A stretch of 64,000 bases of DNA from positions 62,001 through 126,000 of the forward strand of contig NZ_KE384038.1 in assembly GCF_000423565.1 (NCBI RefSeq). Reading direction: 5' to 3'. The DNA comes from Runella zeae DSM 19591 (GTDB lineage: Bacteria; Bacteroidota; Bacteroidia; Cytophagales; Spirosomataceae). Of this stretch, positions 32,220 to 41,900 are shown piece after piece. The position numbers and the translations under genes are program-made. Below the pieces are notes generated by a model. That model worked only from the letters and a program-made list of their open reading frames with translations, was not told the origin of the DNA and made no database searches. Each line of letters starts with the position of its first letter. The first letter of the stretch is position 1.

Positions 32220-33269
32220 TTACCCTTTGGGGAAATGGCTTTTTGCCATAAATACTTTGCCACCGTCATCAGATGAAGTGACCGAATAGTTGAAACCGTG
32301 GTGGATAGAGTAGGCTCCATATTCACCTTGTTTGTTGATGGCAATAAACCCTACCTGAAAATCTTTGGCTTTGGTAGGGTTGATTTTGATGATGCGCTCA
32401 ACGGCGATTTTACAAGCCTCTTCGGGGCTTTTGCCCATGCGCATCATTTCTACAATCAAAAATGCCCCCGCCACTCGAAGTACTTCTTCGCCTTGTCCTG
32501 AGCCAGTGGCGGCACCTACTTCATTGTCTACATAGAGTCCCGCACCGATGATAGGAGAATCACCTACACGGCCTCGCATTTTGAATCCCATGCCACTTGT
32601 AGTACAGGCCCCGGAGAGATTGCCCGCTGCGTCCATCGCAATGGTTCCCATGGTATCGTGATTGGGAGTACCGTCGTCAAAAAAGTTGGGAGCAAAAGGC
32701 CCTCCTTTGGTTTTTTGACCTTTTGACTGCTGTTGCTCAATATTGATAACAGGCTTATATTCTGATTTTTTAAGCCAATTTTTATAGGTTTTTTCCGCAT
32801 CAGGAGAAAGCTTTCCTGATTCTTTTTGGAAACCACTTGCCAACGCAAACTGAAGAGCCCCTTCGCCTACTAATTGTACGTGAGGAGTATTTTCCATTAC
32901 CTTGCGAGCCACCGAAATAGGATGTTTGATGAACTCCAAGGCCATCACTGAACCGCAATTGAACTTATCGTCCATGATACTAGCATCTAAAGTGACTTTG
33001 CCATCGCGGTCGGGATTTCCACCAAGACCTACGCAGCAATTGATAGTATCTTCAATCGACCTTGCTCCGGCTTCTACGGCATCAAGAGCATATCCATTGG
33101 GTTGTTTTAAGACTTTCCATGCTACGGCATTCACAGGCAAGCCACTGTCCCAAGTCGAGACCACGATGGGTTTGGTGACGGCTACGGTCTTTTTAGAAAA
33201 AGCTTTACCGATTGAAAGCAATGGCAAACTTAAAGCTGACCAGCGAATGAAGTTTCTTCTCGATTGCAT
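32220..33269 (-). CDS. N4-(beta-N-acetylglucosaminyl)-L-asparaginase (aspartylglucosaminidase)
   Basis: An Ntn-hydrolase of 349 residues that splits the GlcNAc-Asn bond left after the protein and most of the glycan are removed. The autocatalytic site is the Thr of HDTMGTIAMDAAGNLSGACTTSG (about residues 200-222; His-Asp/Thr junction), and GVGLGGNPDRDG occurs as VGLGGNPDRDGKVTLDAS (about 80-97). The N-terminus MQSRRNFIRWSALSLPLL resembles a Tat signal, so it probably folds before export to the periplasm. It is downstream of the second GH29, which fits the need to remove core fucose before this enzyme can act. Confidence 0.93.
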   Translation of the reverse strand: MQSRRNFIRWSALSLPLLSIGKAFSKKTVAVTKPIVVSTWDSGLPVNAVAWKVLKQPNGYALDAVEAGARSIEDTINCCVGLGGNPDRDGKVTLDASIMDDKFNCGSVMALEFIKHPISVARKVMENTPHVQLVGEGALQFALASGFQKESGKLSPDAEKTYKNWLKKSEYKPVINIEQQQSKGQKTKGGPFAPNFFDDGTPNHDTMGTIAMDAAGNLSGACTTSGMGFKMRGRVGDSPIIGAGLYVDNEVGAATGSGQGEEVLRVAGAFLIVEMMRMGKSPEEACKIAVERIIKINPTKAKDFQVGFIAINKQGEYGAYSIHHGFNYSVTSSDDGGKVFMAKSHFPKG

Positions 33270-33312
33270 TTTAGAAAATGGTTTAGAAAGTTGTTAGTAT
33301 TGTTGAGGCTTT

Positions 33313-34749
33313 TTATTTCGTGATTTTAAAGACCCATGCGTAGCTATTAGGTATCTTTTTTGCCAATTTTTCGGGAATTTCTACCGCCACTTTGCCATTT
33401 TTGATAGACCATTTGAGGGTTTCTTTTTGGCCTAACAACGAAATTTTGGCAGTCTTACTCAAGTTCAAATTAGCGATTTCAAGATTAGAAGGAATCGTCT
33501 CGTTTTCGTCGGCACAATAAAGAGCGTAGGTAGTATGATCACCTTTGTGAGTAAATACCATTTTGCCTTGTCTGCCTACCTGATTGTCGCCCCGGGTTTC
33601 ATAAATCGCTTCGTTGTTGATTTGCATCCATTTCCCGATTTCGTCCAGACGCTGATAGGCTTCTGGGTGAAAATCTCCTTCGGGACTTGGAGCGATATTG
33701 AGCAACAAATTCCCGTTTTTCGATACAATATCGGCCAAGATATGGATTAGTTTTCGAGCTGATTTGTAGTTTTCTTTTGGAATATAACTCCACGAGTCGC
33801 CCATCGTCATGCAGGTTTCCCACGGAATAGGCATATAATGGTCTGGGATTTGGTGTTCGGGCGTTACGTAATTTTCAAACTCTCCACTCACGGTTCTGTC
33901 TACTACCAAAAGCCCCGGCTGATGTCCACGGGCCATTTTAGCAATGCGTGCCATGTCGATGTCTTGGTCAAAAGGAATTGATTTTTGCCAAGAAATAGTC
34001 GTATCTATCGAGCTAAAAGGGCGCACCCAACCGCCGTCTAGCCACAAGATATCCATTTTGCCATAGTCGCTCATGAGTTCCTCAATTTGGTTGTAGGTGA
34101 AGTTTTTGAAACTTTCCCATTTTTGAGGATATTTTTTAGGATGATACGAAGGATTGCGGTCTTTTGGGGGAAAATAAGACCACCAATAATCGTTGGTATT
34201 CCAGTCGGGTTTGGAGAAATAGGCCCCAATCATAAAGCCTTCTTTGCGAAAAGCGCCAAATACTTCTTTGGCGACATTGCTGCGGGCATTGCTTCCAAAG
34301 GGAGATTTGGTGATTTTGTAATCGGTATATTTTGAATCAAACATACAGAAACCGTCGTGGTGTTTCGTAGTGAAAACCACATATTTCATACCCGCATTTT
34401 TGGCGGCACTTGCCCATTTTTCGGGCGTAAATTGGGTTGGATTAAAGGTATTTTTGAGATTTTCGTAGGCTTTTTTGTATTCGTACCAATTGTCTTTGTA
34501 AGGGCCACGGCGCTCGCACCAGCCTTCGTCTTCAGGGCAGAGACTCCAGCTTTCTACAATCCCCCATTGACTATAAACGCCCCAGTGCATCAACAACCCA
34601 AATTTTACATTTTGCCATTGATTCAACTTGGTCTTTACTTGTGGGTCAGACGGGACGACATACTTATCGTGGTTTTGCTCAGAATGCTGTTGAGCAAAAA
34701 GAGAATAGCTCAAAAAAAGGATAGCTAAAGTGTAGGCGTACTTTCTCAT
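33313..34749 (-). CDS. GH29 alpha-L-fucosidase (second copy)
   Basis: A 478-residue secreted enzyme (signal peptide AYTLAILFLSYSLFAQQ). Key blocks are VKFGLLMHWGVYSQWGI (about residues 48-64), YVVFTTKHHDGFCMFDSKYTDY (about 123-144) and MDILWLDGGWVRPF (about 238-251, nucleophile Asp). Later come WSYIPKENYKSARKLIH and NLLLNIAPSPEGDF. It is clearly diverged from the copy at 30769-32130 and carries a Cys-containing insertion near CPEDEGWCERRG, so the two may differ in linkage preference. It lies 43 bp before the aspartylglucosaminidase gene. Confidence 0.92.
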   Translation of the reverse strand: MRKYAYTLAILFLSYSLFAQQHSEQNHDKYVVPSDPQVKTKLNQWQNVKFGLLMHWGVYSQWGIVESWSLCPEDEGWCERRGPYKDNWYEYKKAYENLKNTFNPTQFTPEKWASAAKNAGMKYVVFTTKHHDGFCMFDSKYTDYKITKSPFGSNARSNVAKEVFGAFRKEGFMIGAYFSKPDWNTNDYWWSYFPPKDRNPSYHPKKYPQKWESFKNFTYNQIEELMSDYGKMDILWLDGGWVRPFSSIDTTISWQKSIPFDQDIDMARIAKMARGHQPGLLVVDRTVSGEFENYVTPEHQIPDHYMPIPWETCMTMGDSWSYIPKENYKSARKLIHILADIVSKNGNLLLNIAPSPEGDFHPEAYQRLDEIGKWMQINNEAIYETRGDNQVGRQGKMVFTHKGDHTTYALYCADENETIPSNLEIANLNLSKTAKISLLGQKETLKWSIKNGKVAVEIPEKLAKKIPNSYAWVFKITK

Positions 34750-34806
34750 TATTTAGGTTGATTGTGATGCTAATTAGGTGTCATTAGTGGCTTCTAAGAA
34801 AATCTT

Positions 34807-35283
34807 TTATAATCTCAGTTCCATTTCGTCGGTGGTAAGTCGAAACCCAAATTTCTCATAAATAGGTTGGCCATCAGAAGTTGCATGTAGCGAGATTCGT
34901 TGGTAGCCGCGTTGTTTTGCCTCTTCAAGGATGTATTCAAAGATTTGTTTGCCTATTCCTTTTCCGCGCCATTCGGGGAGTGTATATATATTAAGGATAT
35001 AGGCAATTTTGCCAGTTTGAAGAGTGTACCCTGGTACAATCTGAAAAAAACAAAGCCCGCTCGTGGCGATGACCTGCCCCTTGCTTTCGGCTAGCCATGC
35101 CGCAAATGTGTCGTTGCCGAGGCTTTCTAGGAAATAATTTTTTAGAGAAGCGTAGAGCGTTTCGTCATCGATTTGGCGGGTTTCTAAAGGCTGTATTTCT
35201 TTAAGAAAGGCAGTACGGAGATGTGCGAGTGTTTCGACATCGTCGGTAGTAGCTTTTCGAAAAGTGATTTCTTGTGATTTCAT
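34807..35283 (-). CDS. GNAT-family N-acetyltransferase
   Basis: A cytoplasmic 158-residue protein with the GNAT fold: ITFRKATTDDVETLAHL at the start, and the acetyl-CoA pyrophosphate loop as LPEWRGKGIGKQIFEYILEEA (about residues 107-127), followed by ISLHATSDGQPIYEKFGF (about 134-151). Acceptor unknown. It is sandwiched between GH125 and GH29 genes on the same strand with short gaps, so it is probably co-transcribed. A role in handling amino sugars is possible but not shown. Confidence 0.85.
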   Translation of the reverse strand: MKSQEITFRKATTDDVETLAHLRTAFLKEIQPLETRQIDDETLYASLKNYFLESLGNDTFAAWLAESKGQVIATSGLCFFQIVPGYTLQTGKIAYILNIYTLPEWRGKGIGKQIFEYILEEAKQRGYQRISLHATSDGQPIYEKFGFRLTTDEMELRL

Positions 35284-35347
35284 TGGATGAATTAAACTAA
35301 AGACCCTGTCAAATCTGACGCAATAGCGTAGCGTTTGAAGTGGTTTC

Positions 35348-36772
35348 TTACAACGATTGTTTGAGGAGATGAGGCCGTTCGCGTTCGATTTTTAGTAAAA
35401 GTTCGCCAAACAAAGTATTTGCCCACGCAAACCACTTACGGGTAAACTGACTTGCATTGTCTTTGTCGAAAGACTCGTGCATGAAGCCTGTGCCAGCGTG
35501 GGTAGTTTTGAGAAAACGCAGTTGCGCCAAAATCTCAGTATCGTTGGTAGAGGTCATCGCTCGCATGATGATACTCATTGGCCAAATCTGATTCACAAGC
35601 GTATGTGGACTGCCAATGCCTTCAGCGGCTTTTCCTTTGAAAAAATAAGGATTAGAGTCGCTCAAAATGAATCTTCGGGTATTCTGATAGATTTTATCGT
35701 TAAGATTGACCGCTCCAAGGTAAGGCAAGCTCAATAAATTGGGGACATTGGCATCATCTTGAAAAAGGCAATTCCCGAATCCATCCACTTCCATGGCGTA
35801 GATAGGGCCAAACTGTGCGTGATTGATGATGGCATGCTTCTTAATGGCTTGCTCCACCTCATTAGCGAAAACCCGGCATTCGTGGGCAAAGGTGGTGTTT
35901 TTGTAAACCTTGTCTGCGATTTCGGCTATTTGACGAAACGACACCACGGCAAACAAATTAGAGGGAATCAAAAAAGGGTATTGGGTAGCGTCATCTGAAG
36001 GTCTAAAAATACTATGAATCAGTCCATTGGGCTTGGTGTTGTTGCCGTAGCCATTGCCGGGTACAGTGTCGGTAGACCAAGATGTAGTGCGGCCAAAACG
36101 ATATTTTCCACGGTTTTTAAAACGCTGTTGTTCGCGGCAGGTTTCGATGATAAGCTGTGCAGCTTTCAGCCATTTATCGTCAAAAACGCTGCTGTCTTGG
36201 GCTGTTTTCCAGTAGTGGTACGCCAATCGAACCGTGTAGCAAAGCGAATCGAGCTCCCATTTACGTTCGTGTAGCTCAGGCTTCATATCGGTATGGTCTT
36301 TGAGCCATTCGCTGTGTCCTGGGCCATCGTTGAAAGCATTGGCATAAGGGTCAATCAATATACATTCAGTTTGGCGATTGACGACCCCCGCAATCAACTG
36401 CTTTAGCTTTTCATCTTTAGTAATAAGAGGTAAATACGGCCATACTTGCGCGGTGCTATCGCGAAGCCACATCGCGTGGATATCTCCCGTAATCACAAAA
36501 GTATCGGGGCGGCCTTCCTTAGTTTTGAAATGGACGGTTGTATCGAGGGTATTGGGAAAACAGTTTTCAAACAACCACGCCAATTCCGTATCCTTTATGC
36601 TACTCTTCATACGCTCTATAGTAGCTTCAATGGCTGCACTACTGAATTTACGTTGAGAGGAGGGAATTCGCACTTGTGGAAAGTCGCTAGCAAATACTGG
36701 TGATTTGACCAGAAATCCCATGCTTGCCAATGATGACGTTTGAAGAAATTGACGACGGTTAAGTGGTTTCAT
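35348..36772 (-). CDS. GH125 exo-alpha-1,6-mannosidase
   Basis: A 474-residue protein. The start is set at the ATG at 36770-36772 because it gives MKPLNRRQFLQTSSLASMG, a Tat-like signal; the frame is open for 53 further codons upstream but these are Phe/Leu-rich noise. The (alpha/alpha)6 family shows FVITGDIHAMWLRDSTAQVWPYLPL (split motif at about 91-115), GPGHSEWLKDHTDMKPE, WELDSLCYTVRLAYHYW and HTLVNQIWPMSIIMRAMTS. GH125 enzymes take alpha-1,6-mannose from N-glycan cores. It is the first gene of its block and has a candidate promoter upstream. Confidence 0.92.
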   Translation of the reverse strand: MKPLNRRQFLQTSSLASMGFLVKSPVFASDFPQVRIPSSQRKFSSAAIEATIERMKSSIKDTELAWLFENCFPNTLDTTVHFKTKEGRPDTFVITGDIHAMWLRDSTAQVWPYLPLITKDEKLKQLIAGVVNRQTECILIDPYANAFNDGPGHSEWLKDHTDMKPELHERKWELDSLCYTVRLAYHYWKTAQDSSVFDDKWLKAAQLIIETCREQQRFKNRGKYRFGRTTSWSTDTVPGNGYGNNTKPNGLIHSIFRPSDDATQYPFLIPSNLFAVVSFRQIAEIADKVYKNTTFAHECRVFANEVEQAIKKHAIINHAQFGPIYAMEVDGFGNCLFQDDANVPNLLSLPYLGAVNLNDKIYQNTRRFILSDSNPYFFKGKAAEGIGSPHTLVNQIWPMSIIMRAMTSTNDTEILAQLRFLKTTHAGTGFMHESFDKDNASQFTRKWFAWANTLFGELLLKIERERPHLLKQSL

Positions 36773-36928
36773 GAAGTTAAGAAAGGTTCGATAAGAGCGA
36801 AATAGTGCAAATAGACATATTCTACTTGTAAAAATGACATAAAAAAGTTGATATTCAAAAAATATTTTAAAATATAGGTACTTGAAAAGAAAAAAATTAA
36901 CAAACTCTTTTAAATTAATATTCAGAAA

Positions 36929-36936
36929 CAAATGTA
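36929..36936 (-). promoter_or_regulatory. Candidate -7 promoter element for the GH125 block
   Basis: Minus-strand TACATTTG matches TAnnTTTG. It would give a 5' leader of about 150 nt before the GH125 start. No clear -33 TTG at the standard distance. Confidence 0.4.
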
Positions 36937-36999
36937 CATCCCTAAATTTAGTAATAACCTCTCTAAAGAAGGACTTATCAGAGATAAATGTATTGAAAA

Positions 37000-37035
37000 A
37001 AGTAAAGGCGCCTACCTCCTAGGTAAGCGCCTTTA
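37000..37035 (-). terminator. Terminator of the hypothetical lipoprotein gene
   Basis: TAAAGGCGC and GCGCCTTTA pair, with an inner TACC/GGTA stem across one mismatch. On the minus strand CTTTTTTCAATA follows. It lies 20 bp past the stop codon. Confidence 0.85.
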
Positions 37036-37054
37036 TTGAATTGAAGGGGGAATT

Positions 37055-38062
37055 TTATTTTACTTCAATCGTAATACTTGCTTCTTTCTGTGGTTTACAC
37101 TGCCAATCGCCTTGACACCTCACAAAATATGTAGTAGTAGTTTCGGGATAAAATCGACGTTCGTTTCGGGCAGAGTAACTAAAACGTTGTAGCAATATCT
37201 TATCGCCTCCAGGAGACTGAGCAAACCATTCTAAAGGTCCTTGTGAGCCATTGACTACGGGACATCCTTCGAAGTACAGCAACGCCTCCTCTCCTTTGTT
37301 AATGGTAGTTTTGGCGGCAGTTAGCGTAGGTACAGGTACGTTGCAAGTACTACATTCTTTTTCGCGGACTACAATATATTGTATATCGGGCGCAAAATCA
37401 GATGCTTTAAAGAAATAACGTGAAGACCAACTTCCCGAGGAAGCATTTTCTAAGACGATTCGGGTGTTGTCGAAAGCTTGCGTACTAGACAAGCTTACTT
37501 CTGAGCATTTGACTTGGTCGAGCTGTAATGAGTAACCTTTACGGAGTGCTACTTTATATTGTCGGCTGCTGATAATGTTTACGTAGCTAGAATCTTCTTT
37601 GACCGTAATTTCGTAAGGAAAAGGTTGTAACGTATCAGCAAAAGGAAGGTCACGGTCTACATCGTCGCGGTAGTTGATATCAGTAAATCGAATAGCCGCT
37701 CGGGGGGCGTTGCGATCAACGGTAGTACCTTTTGGTCCTTCCCAAATGACTCGAAACTTACGAGAAATGACGTTTTTGTACTCATATGGGCGTTTTACTA
37801 ATTCGCAAGGGTTGGTAATTCCGCCTCTATAAAATACCCCGTACACCAATGTTGAATAATAAAGACTATCTTTAGGGTTGAAGAATCCGCGTTCTAGATT
37901 AGTTTCTTCGCTCAGACTGAGGGGAGTTTCGGATTCACATTGGCCTACTGTAGCGTCTATTTTTTCGGCACTGTGTTTTTTTTCTGTTGAAAGGAATTGC
38001 TTTTCGCAGCTCACCAATCCCACCAAACCAATCAGTATTACTGCTTGTATCCACTGTTTCAT
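37055..38062 (-). CDS. Hypothetical surface lipoprotein
   Basis: The start is set at the ATG at 38060-38062, giving MKQWIQAVILIGLVGLVSCEKQ with a lipobox Cys (residue 19); the open frame extends 28 codons further upstream without a plausible signal. The mature protein of about 315 residues contains several Cys, including a CSTCNVP motif (about residue 235) and CQGDWQCKPQKEA near the end, and the last 90 residues look like an immunoglobulin-type beta-sandwich (VPTLTAAKTTINKGEEALLYFEGCP ... FVRCQG split). No family is recognised. It is a single gene with its own terminator. Confidence 0.75.
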   Translation of the reverse strand: MKQWIQAVILIGLVGLVSCEKQFLSTEKKHSAEKIDATVGQCESETPLSLSEETNLERGFFNPKDSLYYSTLVYGVFYRGGITNPCELVKRPYEYKNVISRKFRVIWEGPKGTTVDRNAPRAAIRFTDINYRDDVDRDLPFADTLQPFPYEITVKEDSSYVNIISSRQYKVALRKGYSLQLDQVKCSEVSLSSTQAFDNTRIVLENASSGSWSSRYFFKASDFAPDIQYIVVREKECSTCNVPVPTLTAAKTTINKGEEALLYFEGCPVVNGSQGPLEWFAQSPGGDKILLQRFSYSARNERRFYPETTTTYFVRCQGDWQCKPQKEASITIEVK

Positions 38063-38252
38063 ACTCACTTCTATAAAAATGGTTTTTACAAATATACGGC
38101 GAATCTTTATAAAACGTTTTCGGTATTTGAATCTTCCATTGAGCACAAACTTTAATGGATGTTATTTAAGAGGAAGGGTAGCAGTGCAAAAATTTATATG
38201 TATATTTGATTAAAAAAATCCAAACAAATCTCAATAGTATTCCAAAAAAGCC

Positions 38253-38283
38253 TCAGTAATGAGACTGTAGGCTAACATAGCTT
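38253..38283 (-). terminator. Minus-strand terminator ahead of the MCP-like gene
   Basis: AGCCT-CAGT pairs with ACTG-T-AGGCT (one bulge, 6-nt loop) and is followed on the minus strand by TTTTTT. No minus-strand gene ends next to it; the nearest upstream one ends at 38999, on the far side of the plus-strand gene. It may therefore end an antisense read-through transcript. Confidence 0.6.
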
Positions 38284-38319
38284 TAGTTTTTATATCGTTA
38301 AAACTTAATTTTTCAAGAA

Positions 38320-38988
38320 ATGAAATGGGCATACAACCTCCAACAAAAATTTAAAATAGCCCTCTTATTGAGTGTTGTTTTTATTTCTTTGTTTATCAAA
38401 AATATGATTGATAAGCACAATATTACCACCTTGGGGGAAACTTTTTCATCAGTGTATGAAGACCGTTTACTGGCCGAGAGTTACATTTATAAATTTTCGG
38501 CTCATCTTTATCAAAAGAAAATTCTTATCAATGAATGCGCTTCTAATGCTAATATTGTTCAGTATAAGAGTATGTTGAAGTTTCATGATAATGCGATTGA
38601 GAAATTGATTCAGGATTTTGGCCAAACCAAGCTGACTCAAGAAGAAGCCCTTGTGTTTTCAAAATTTAAAAAAACACTCAAAGAAAACCGCCTTTTGGAG
38701 AATAAGTATTTGTATCAAGTTGATTATGAGACGCATATCAAAGACGTGAGGTCTATCTTGAACAAATCCTTTTTGGCAACTTCCAATCAACTGAATGAAC
38801 TATCAAATATTCAACTCTTAGAAGGCGAAAAACTGAATCAGACCTCGAAAAAAATCGTGGTAGGTTCTGCGACCGAAAATACATTTGAGCTTTCCCTACT
38901 GGTTATTGTCGGTGTTTTGGTGCATGTTTTGATTTTCACTTCAAATGCATCCTTGCCCAAAAAACCACAAAACTCCTCTTTAAATTAG
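38320..38988 (+). CDS. Membrane protein with chemoreceptor-like four-helix periplasmic domain
   Basis: A 222-residue protein with an N-terminal membrane segment (about residues 11-26), a 160-residue helical periplasmic region with heptad-like hydrophobics and a C-terminal membrane segment (LSLLVIVGVLVHVLIF, about 193-208), then a short Lys-rich tail. This is the shape of the 4HB_MCP sensor unit of chemoreceptors and Bacteroidota sensor proteins, but no HAMP, kinase or methyl-accepting domain follows. It lies tail to tail with the FG-GAP gene on the other strand, 10 bp apart. Function unknown. Confidence 0.75.
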   Translation: MKWAYNLQQKFKIALLLSVVFISLFIKNMIDKHNITTLGETFSSVYEDRLLAESYIYKFSAHLYQKKILINECASNANIVQYKSMLKFHDNAIEKLIQDFGQTKLTQEEALVFSKFKKTLKENRLLENKYLYQVDYETHIKDVRSILNKSFLATSNQLNELSNIQLLEGEKLNQTSKKIVVGSATENTFELSLLVIVGVLVHVLIFTSNASLPKKPQNSSLN

Positions 38989-38998
38989 AAGGCTATCA

Positions 38999-41900
38999 TT
39001 AACGATTCTCAAATACTTGAACCTGGTCCTTGTTTTTGGCTAGAATAAGGCGCAGTTTTCCGTTGCTACTTTTTAGCTTACTCATCTGGCGTACTTGACC
39101 CTTGACCCTAAATCCTGACTGAGTTGGTCCAATAACTTCAAATGTGAGTGGACTATCTTTGTTTTTTTTCTTACTGCGAAGTATTAAGCCTTCATTGCCG
39201 TCGTAGCGGCCTAGTTCGGGAAGAACGTCAAAAAAGTTTCCAGTCAGTAAAATATCAAGCTGCTGGTCTTGGTCATAATCTAAAGTAGTAATTCCGAAAA
39301 TGGGCGAAAACTGTGCGGGCATTGGTAATATTTGTATTGAAAAATTTCCTTTGCCGTTGTTGATAAGTAGGACACTATTGGTCTGATAAACTGTTTTTTT
39401 CTGAACACCTTGCATCTGTTCGTTCGTGAAAACTTCATCAATGGTTTTGCCGCCATAATCTTGAAAACGGACAAATCTTTTCTTGATATCTGGCAAAACT
39501 TTTTGCAAATCAGACTTTAGCACCATGGGGTACGTTTTGCCGTCGGGATTATAGCAGGTAATGATTTGCTCAATACTTCCATTACGATCAAAGTCATTGA
39601 CATACAGCTCAGCGGGTTGGTTTTCTGAGGCGTGTAGTTTTGAGTTTTTGCCTAGATTTCCCACAATAAAATCAGTGTCTCCGTCTTGGTCTATATCGGT
39701 GGCATAGAGCCTATTCCACCATCCTTCCGACATTGGGAGTGCTTGGCGGAGGGGTTCTGGAAAAGAACCTTTCTGATTTTTTAAAATACTAATAGGCATC
39801 CAATCTCCTACAAGGATTAGTTCGGGAAAATTATCCTTGTCCAAATCTTCAAAATGAGCATCCGTCACCATCCCGAGTTGACTATTTGGTAGAAAGTTTG
39901 AGGTCACGTCTTTGAAAAAAGGTTCACCACGCAAATTCTTGCCCTCGTTTCGTAGTAGATAGCTACGAGGGGTGAGTCCATATTGGCCAGAAATCATTCG
40001 GGTTCCGACAAACAAATCTAGGTCGCCATCGTGGTCAAAATCAGCAGCTGCGACACATGAGCCATTTTCAAAAACAGGCGGTAAAGCCCCTTGTGCAAGA
40101 GTAAAGTTGCCTTTACCGTCATTGAGATATAGTAAATCCGCTAAAGATTCCTGACCAGTAGAGAATTCATTTCCGCCCGTAACTACGTACAAATCGAGGT
40201 CTTTGTCTCCGTCGGCGTCAAAAAATAAAGCGGCAGTTTCGTCAGCTGGAGAGGGCACTGAAAATGTATTGACCGAACCCTTGACAAACTTACCTTGTGC
40301 GGTTTGGATAAACAAGCCTCTTGGCTGTCCGGCACCGCCACCGATGTAAGTATCATCGAGACCATCGCCGTTGACATCCCCTACTGCCAACGCAGGCCCT
40401 TGGGTAGAATACATCTGTTTGAGCAATCCATCGCGATTATAGTCTACAAAGTTGTTTTCTTGATGCACAAAGTCAAGCCCCGAAGCTGTCGTTATGTCTC
40501 GGAAAGGCGTTGAAATAGATTTAGGATAAGTAGGTTTCCAAATACTTTGGGCGTCACCATAATGAAGCGTTAGGTCAGTGTCAGATTTGATATTTTTTAG
40601 AGTTTGAGTACGGTCATCAGGCCATATTACTTTCAAAGAGTCAATCTGTGGCTGATTTCCTAACCCAAACACCATCGTAAGGTCACTAGAGGATTGAAAC
40701 CCACGACTGGGCATCTGCTGGAGATATTGTGTTTTTTCTTTTTGGAAAACATATATTTTAGCTCCAATACCATTAAGATTTTTGGGACTTCCTTTGAGCT
40801 TAACCCTCAAAAAATGGGGCTTGAGTTTTTCGATGGTATTGTTTTTAAAAATACTTAGTTCGCTATTGTTGTTATTGATTACCAAATCCAGATCTCCGTC
40901 ATTGTCTAAATCTCCATAAGCGGCTCCATTAGAAAAACTCGGCTCCCCAAAACCCCACAGATTTGTTTTGTTTTCAAATTGGAGGTTGCCTTGGTTGCGG
41001 AAAGCAAAATTGGGAATGGGTGTCGTAGAAATCATATCAACAAACTTATGATAGTCAAACTGCATCTTTTGCTCAATCATCGCTTGGATATTTCTTTTAT
41101 CTGACAAAAAGGCCACGTAATCTTGATCAGTTAAGTTTTTTACGATGCCGTTGGCAATAAACAAATCCTTGAGGCCGTCGTTGTCCATGTCAAAAATAAG
41201 GGCTCCCCAGCTCCAGTCTGTGGCGTGTACACCCGCCAATTGCCCCACTTCTGTAAAAGACGGTACAGAGATAGAAGGAGAAAGCGGTGAAGAGGTTCCT
41301 TGGTTAAGATGAAGCATATTGCGCATGTATTGATGCCAGTAGCCTTGTTTTTCTTTGAATTGGGTGAGTTCATAGCCTTCAAAAACAGACGTTGTTTTGA
41401 GGCGCTTATCATCACTTGGAAGCATATCAGTGACGAAAATATCAAGCAGCCCATCATTGTTAATATCTGCAATATCAGCTCCCATCGACGACAGACTGAT
41501 GTGATTCATACTTTCTTCCAACATTTCTTTGAAAGTGCCATTTCGTTGGTTGATATAGAGATAATCACGTTCATAGAAATCATTGGAAACATAAATATCA
41601 GGCCAATTGTCTTCGTTGACATCGCCGACGGTAATCCCTAAACCAAATGCTATCAAACTTCCATAAATCCCGGCTTCTGCCGATACATCAGTAAAGAGGG
41701 GCAAAGCCTTGCTGGAGCTTGGTTTGGTCATTGAGTCAACTTTGCCGTTATTATTTTTTACTTGGATGGTTTCGTTTCTAAAGAGCTTATGTCCACCCAT
41801 AGGGTCGCGGTCTTGTCGGAAATTTTGATATTGTAGTTTGTCTACAGGAATGAAGCTATTATTGAGCAGATATAAGTCAAGATCTCCATCTTTATCGTAG

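Noticed and set aside
36773-36931. N-terminal extension of the GH125 frame
   Set aside because: The extra 53 residues are Phe/Tyr/Leu noise, and the internal ATG gives a proper Tat-like signal.
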